Shown in pieces: positions 60,901-64,000 of a stretch of 64,000 nt of DNA. The position numbers and the translations under genes are program-made. The notes beneath the pieces were generated by a model. The model was not told the DNA's origin, made no database searches, and was given only the letters and a program-made list of their open reading frames with translations. Where the stretch lies: assembly GCA_031841125.1 (NCBI GenBank), contig CM063108.1, positions 69,536,344 to 69,600,343 on the forward strand, written 5' to 3'. The first letter of the stretch is position 1, and every line of letters starts with the position of its first letter. The stretch comes from Acanthococcus lagerstroemiae. Lineage: Eukaryota; Arthropoda; Insecta; Hemiptera; Eriococcidae.

Positions 60901-63900
60901 CGAATTCTTCTTCAAAGCTGCCAATTTCTGCTTTAGAATGATTGAAACAAAGCAGACCTGCCGCTTATAATAAATATGGATGCGGACAGTTTTTTCGAAT
61001 GTTCTCAACTCGACATTTGGTCTTCGACCATTTATCAGGATAGACACGGTGTGGCGTGAGAAAGCTAAAGTGAACATCTAACGTAAATACTATGTAAACG
61101 TGACGTGACTTGGGGGCAGAACAAAGAATATCTCACCCTTCTTTCTAACAATATAACTTTGCTCTTATGGAGCACGGCGCGTCTATTGGAAAAAATGGTC
61201 GAAGCATTTGGTAGTCAATCATTCAACATGTCGCTTTTCCAACTATGAAGAATCCCGGATATTATTTTCAAGAATCAGAATTTTAATCAAAAAGGTTTGC
61301 AATCAGCTGTATTTACCTTGTTCCTTAACAACCGACGGTAATTCGGTTATCCTGCTGTTAATCTTCGATTTATTCGGTCTGTCTGGTCCGCCGCTGGAAA
61401 TACCTCGGTTATCAAATTTGTGATCCGAGCGAGTATTCCTCGGCATAATGCCCAATCTAGTTCTGGACGGGCTCGGCGCCTTATTTCGTCTCCACGACAA
61501 GTAGCCGTCCGTATTCCCAGAGTCATTAGAGCTTTTATGCGCAGGTTCATGGCCAGGTCGATGGTAGTCCTCCTCCTTTTTCCGACAAAAATATTCTCCT
61601 TCGCTGGTATTTCGGTTTCGTTGCGGCTCTTTGCGATCGTAACTAAAACTGTGAACAAAAAGACCATTAATCATACCATCTTCGGATCGAACTATCAAGT
61701 AGAACAGACGCGAGACAGATGAACGTGATGTGAAGTAGCATGAAGTCAACTTACCTCCGCTTTTTCCTAAACTCACGTCTGCATTTAAGCAAAAATAAAT
61801 ATGATTATTAATTGCGACGGTAGGTTTCGAAGGTAATCATAATCTAATAGACGAAAATATACTATCACAACGTTAGTTATTTTTCGTAAATTCCGCGTAA
61901 TTATTCATAGAATGAACGGACTGACTATAATTTCAATTATTTTTGAAAGTATCATGTCAATACAATGACCCATAGTTGAGGTAAAAATATATAGGTGGCG
62001 TCCTGTATGCTGTTTTCACACCAAAAGATGGTCCATGTTGTGTGGATGGTGCTAAAGAGCTTCACCTTACGATCACGGTATAACCGGCCCATAGGAATAG
62101 TTTCTTCGTTTCGCAGTGTCGGCTTCCTATTCGACGCTGCGCACTTCTCTTACCGTCTGCCTGATCCTACATAGAATTTTTTCTCCAATGAAGGTCGGAC
62201 CAGGAGAGAAGGGAATTTCCTTTCAGTTCATCTGTTTATCTCTTAAATTGTATGTCAGTATCCTGGGGGTTTTTCTTCCTCTTCTCCGGAAGTGATTAAA
62301 AGGTAGGGGTTGGTTGTCCAACTGCCAATCAGTCTCCCTATCTTTCAAACTGATTATGTTTAGGATCCTGAATTTTTTTTCGACGAGGCAAGAAGCAGAT
62401 TGTTCTATCAGATAGTTTTTCAGCAAAGAACCTCTTTATCCCTTCAGCTTTTTTTTTCGAAAAGGGTGGGGGTCAGTGCTGGACTGTTGGTCAGACTACA
62501 CGATTTTCAGACTGGGCTGACTGCCTATATTTCAGTTTCTTTGTCTACTTGCCTAGCTGGTCGTCTAATTTCATCAACAGAATCCTGAAGTTTTTCTTCG
62601 ATAAGAGAGAACGGGATGATTTTTTTAGTAAGACTGTTTTTTTGTTCAACTACTATACTCGGGTTCGGAGGCTGAGGGGACAGGTTTTTAGTATCAAAAA
62701 TTGTCTGTCTACCTATCACCCAATCTGCTCATCAAGTAGAATAGCTGGCTGAGCATTGATATCTCCTCTATCCCTCTAGATGACTGGATTTTGAAGCACC
62801 AAATGAAAGGCTGAGAACAGTAACAGTTGATCTTTTGCAATGCCAGACACTGTAATATCTATTAGCATAGTATATAACTTCAAGGAAAGAACTTGACTAT
62901 TTCTTGCATTCAGCTCTTCAAATCTGTCCGGTTTTTCTGGATAGGAAACCCATCTGACCTTCATTGCGGACCGAAGAGACACAGAAATAAGTTTTCTTAG
63001 TCTTATACTGATTTCCGAGAAAAGAAGAGACGAAAATGTTGTACACTGATTGTTTCCGCAATCGATTCAATGATTCACATTCATAATGTAGTCTGCAAGA
63101 TCCGAACCGTAACAAACGATTCATAAAACGACACAGATATCACACATCAAAACCAAAACAATAATTACCTTCTTCGTTTCTTTCTATCACGTTTTTTGTC
63201 AGTCACGTTAGTGTCTTCGCTTCTTCGAAATTCTTCTAGTTCGGAATTGTTTCGTTCTGCATTTTGATGCTCTCGTTCAACTTCTTCAGCCCAATTCTGG
63301 AAAGTTAAAGTTCATTTCAACGTTCAACTACTTATTAAAATATAAAGAAAATACCAGCGTACATCTAACGTTACTTACAAAGACTTCATTAGTATCATCG
63401 AAAAGCGTCTTTGAGTCTTCATCTTCAGACGAACTCTCGGCACTTTGTTTGTCCTCGAGTGAAGCGCAATTTTCAGGCACGGGTTTGCTGGTTTCGTGAA
63501 TCGATTCGCCGGAATCCCATCTTTCGGTTGATCTCACCACATCCACTTTTTCTCTCGGAGGCAACGGTTGCGATGTGTTTTCGAGTTTCGGCTTATTAAA
63601 CATGCGGTTATTTCGCGGTAAGTCTTTGCCTTTATTCATTTTGAAATGCGAATTTCGATTGTTTTTCGGAGGCAGTGTTTGCGAGTACCTATTATCACGA
63701 TTAGAGTTAGCTAAGTTATTGCGACTCTCCAAATACTTGTCTAATTCTTCCTGTTTTATGCCCTTCGACTCCAGATATTGACGTTGCAATCGCGGGGGCA
63801 ATGTGCTGAAATTATCCGGAAACATAGATGAATTTGAACTATTACGCCGGGACATGTTACAACCCATTCGACTTTTATCGTTTCCACGATCGTTACGATC

Positions 63901-64000
63901 AAATCGAGAATAAAACGAGGCACTTTTAGGTTCACCGTGGTACGCATTGTTTCGTTCATCGTTCGAAGTACTGTTCGAGGTATTTCTCCCCGGCACTCTC
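48939..64000 (-). CDS. SMG6: SMG6 / telomerase-binding protein EST1A, nonsense-mediated decay endonuclease (5' partial)
   Basis: SMG6 cleaves mRNAs near premature stop codons during nonsense-mediated decay. I placed 22 coding exons by splice signals and phase, in transcript order: 64000-63379, 63296-63169, 61778-61755, 61648-61317, 58392-57885, 57804-57615, 57122-56908, 56541-56463, 55310-55200, 55019-54804, 54707-54646, 54496-54351, 53971-53766, 53178-53105, 53013-52886, 52351-52248, 52158-52000, 51916-51731, 51525-51354, 51101-50920, 49271-49193, 49069-48939. All introns are GT-AG. The exons total 4054 nt and read as one frame of 1350 codons plus TGA; human SMG6 has 1419. The frame is still open at 64000, and the GTG at 63996 is internal, so the 5' end lies outside. 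Order: disordered N-terminus, EST1/14-3-3-like helices, acidic linker, PIN domain. The least certain joins are the 74-nt exon at 53105-53178 and the 24-nt exon. Confidence 0.93.
49390..49570. repeat. Degenerate CTGTCTG/GCTAGCTG tract in SMG6 intron
   Basis: Repeats of CTGNCTG, CTAGCTGA and GTCTGNCTG make a decayed tetranucleotide-like array in the intron splitting the PIN domain. A comparable tract lies at 62465-62760 in another SMG6 intron. Confidence 0.5.
50020..50440. repeat. Quasi-periodic AGTCTTAA tract in SMG6 intron
   Basis: Words like CGAGTCT, AAGTCTTAACGA and GAATCTTAA recur every ~12-20 bp for ~400 bp without exact period. AGTC clearly outnumbers GACT on the + strand here. Confidence 0.5.
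54016..54295 (-). mobile_element. SINE-like element, copy C (280 bp) in SMG6 intron
   Basis: Lies in the intron between the exons at 54351-54496 and 53766-53971. Flanks share AAATACAA (54008-54015 and 54296-54303), extended imperfectly to 10 bp. The core (GTTAACCTCAGTCAGCAGGG, CCATGGTGGCCCTC, TTTGGCATGCGTGCATCACC) matches the other copies. Without it the intron would be only ~90 bp, typical of the gene's short introns. Confidence 0.85.
55790..56230. repeat. Quasi-periodic AAGACTCATTAAG tract in SMG6 intron
   Basis: Words AAGACTC, ATTAAAACTC and CATTAAGA recur for ~440 bp in the intron between exons 55200-55310 and 56463-56541. GACT dominates over AGTC on the + strand, opposite to the tract at 50020. 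Confidence 0.5.
59520..60690. repeat. Quasi-periodic GACT/AGTC tract with strand switch, in SMG6 intron
   Basis: From ~59520 to ~60040 the + strand carries CAAGACT(C/T)NTTNAA-type words (about 16 GACT against 1 AGTC). From ~60040 to ~60690 it carries the reverse type, GAAGAGTCTTGAA and AAAGTCTAG (about 10 AGTC against 2 GACT). The tract fills ~1.2 kb of the 2.9-kb intron between exons 57885-58392 and 61317-61648. Confidence 0.55.
61755..61778 (-). other. SMG6: 24-nt micro-exon of SMG6
   Basis: This exon lies between a TGCAG acceptor and a GTAAGT donor and carries CGTGAGTTTAGGAAAAAGCG-type coding sequence, adding eight residues. It joins the preceding exon at phase 2 (completing an Arg codon) and leaves phase 2 for the next exon (completing Ser). 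Skipping it keeps the frame, because 24 is a multiple of three, so it may be alternatively used. Confidence 0.7.
62465..62760. repeat. Degenerate CTGNCTG tract in SMG6 intron
   Basis: CAGACTGGGCTGACTGCC, TGCCTAGCTGG and TGTCTGTCTACC words give a decayed simple-repeat texture like that at 49390-49570. Confidence 0.4.

Larger units (their letters stand above)
61317..64000 (-). other. SMG6: SMG6 N-terminal disordered region (first four visible exons)
   Basis: These exons encode about 368 residues rich in Asn, Arg, Ser and charged runs, with little predicted fold. The motif LPPRLQRQYLESKGIKQEEL near 63749-63808 is the only segment that looks like a conserved short helix or binding motif. A Ser/Asp/Glu-acidic patch (ESSSEDEDSK) lies near 63404-63436. 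In other animals this part of SMG6 carries exon-junction-complex binding motifs and phosphosites that recruit UPF1. No IYxPG-type EJC motif is visible here, so it may lie upstream of the window. The last coding base of this block is a split G, completed as Ala in the next exon 2.9 kb away. Confidence 0.8.

Noticed and set aside
61347..61722. Overlapping ORFs of about 100 codons on both strands
   Set aside because: They are other-frame shadows of SMG6 exon 61317-61648; only one frame joins in phase to neighbouring exons.
63994..63996. SMG6 start codon at 63996
   Set aside because: The codon is GTG, the frame is open beyond it to the window edge, and the protein so far lacks the N-terminal part of the family.
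1..64000. CRISPR arrays, tRNA or rRNA genes, bacterial insertion sequences
   Set aside because: None seen: no evenly spaced identical repeats, no cloverleaf with A/B boxes that I could fold, and all mobile elements are eukaryotic types.

Overview
The window is animal nuclear DNA, most likely from an arthropod (probably an insect). It is AT-rich, has short GT-AG introns, and is full of decayed transposable elements. The RTE-like LINEs, Penelope-like element, mariner and hAT-type elements fit an insect, but the species cannot be named from this sequence.

Layout. Positions 1-43.6 kb hold no host gene I can support. This part is a repeat graveyard: an RTE-like LINE split by a hAT-type element (3.0-5.55 kb); a mariner transposase fragment (6.3-6.7 kb); two related LINE copies on the + strand (10.8-14.5 kb and 33.96-38.05 kb), each with insertions the other lacks; a minus-strand LINE (19.4-21.06 kb); a transposase tail with a PHD-like zinc finger, split by a MITE (21.4-22.0 kb); a second minus-strand LINE broken by at least three later insertions (23.8-28.2 kb); a Penelope-like reverse transcriptase (29.9-30.6 kb); and a long foldback element (38.2-39.05 kb). 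A ~280-bp SINE-like family recurs four times, once inside a host-gene intron.

Positions 43.6-64 kb hold three conserved genes: RPA2 (43694-44482, +, single exon), PFDN1 (45977-46348, +, single exon) and SMG6/EST1A (48939 to past 64000, minus, 22 coding exons visible, 5' end outside the window). PFDN1 and SMG6 are tail to tail. I built the SMG6 model by hand from splice sites and reading phase. It gives 1350 uninterrupted codons, an EST1/14-3-3-like helical region and a C-terminal PIN nuclease domain whose three catalytic Asp positions are all present.

The genes serve unrelated housekeeping roles: single-stranded DNA binding in replication and repair, co-chaperone delivery of actin and tubulin, and mRNA cleavage in nonsense-mediated decay. 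The features most worth a second look are the nested insertions with intact target duplications, the SINE-like family without a poly-A tail, and quasi-periodic tracts in SMG6 introns, one of which changes strand asymmetry midway.
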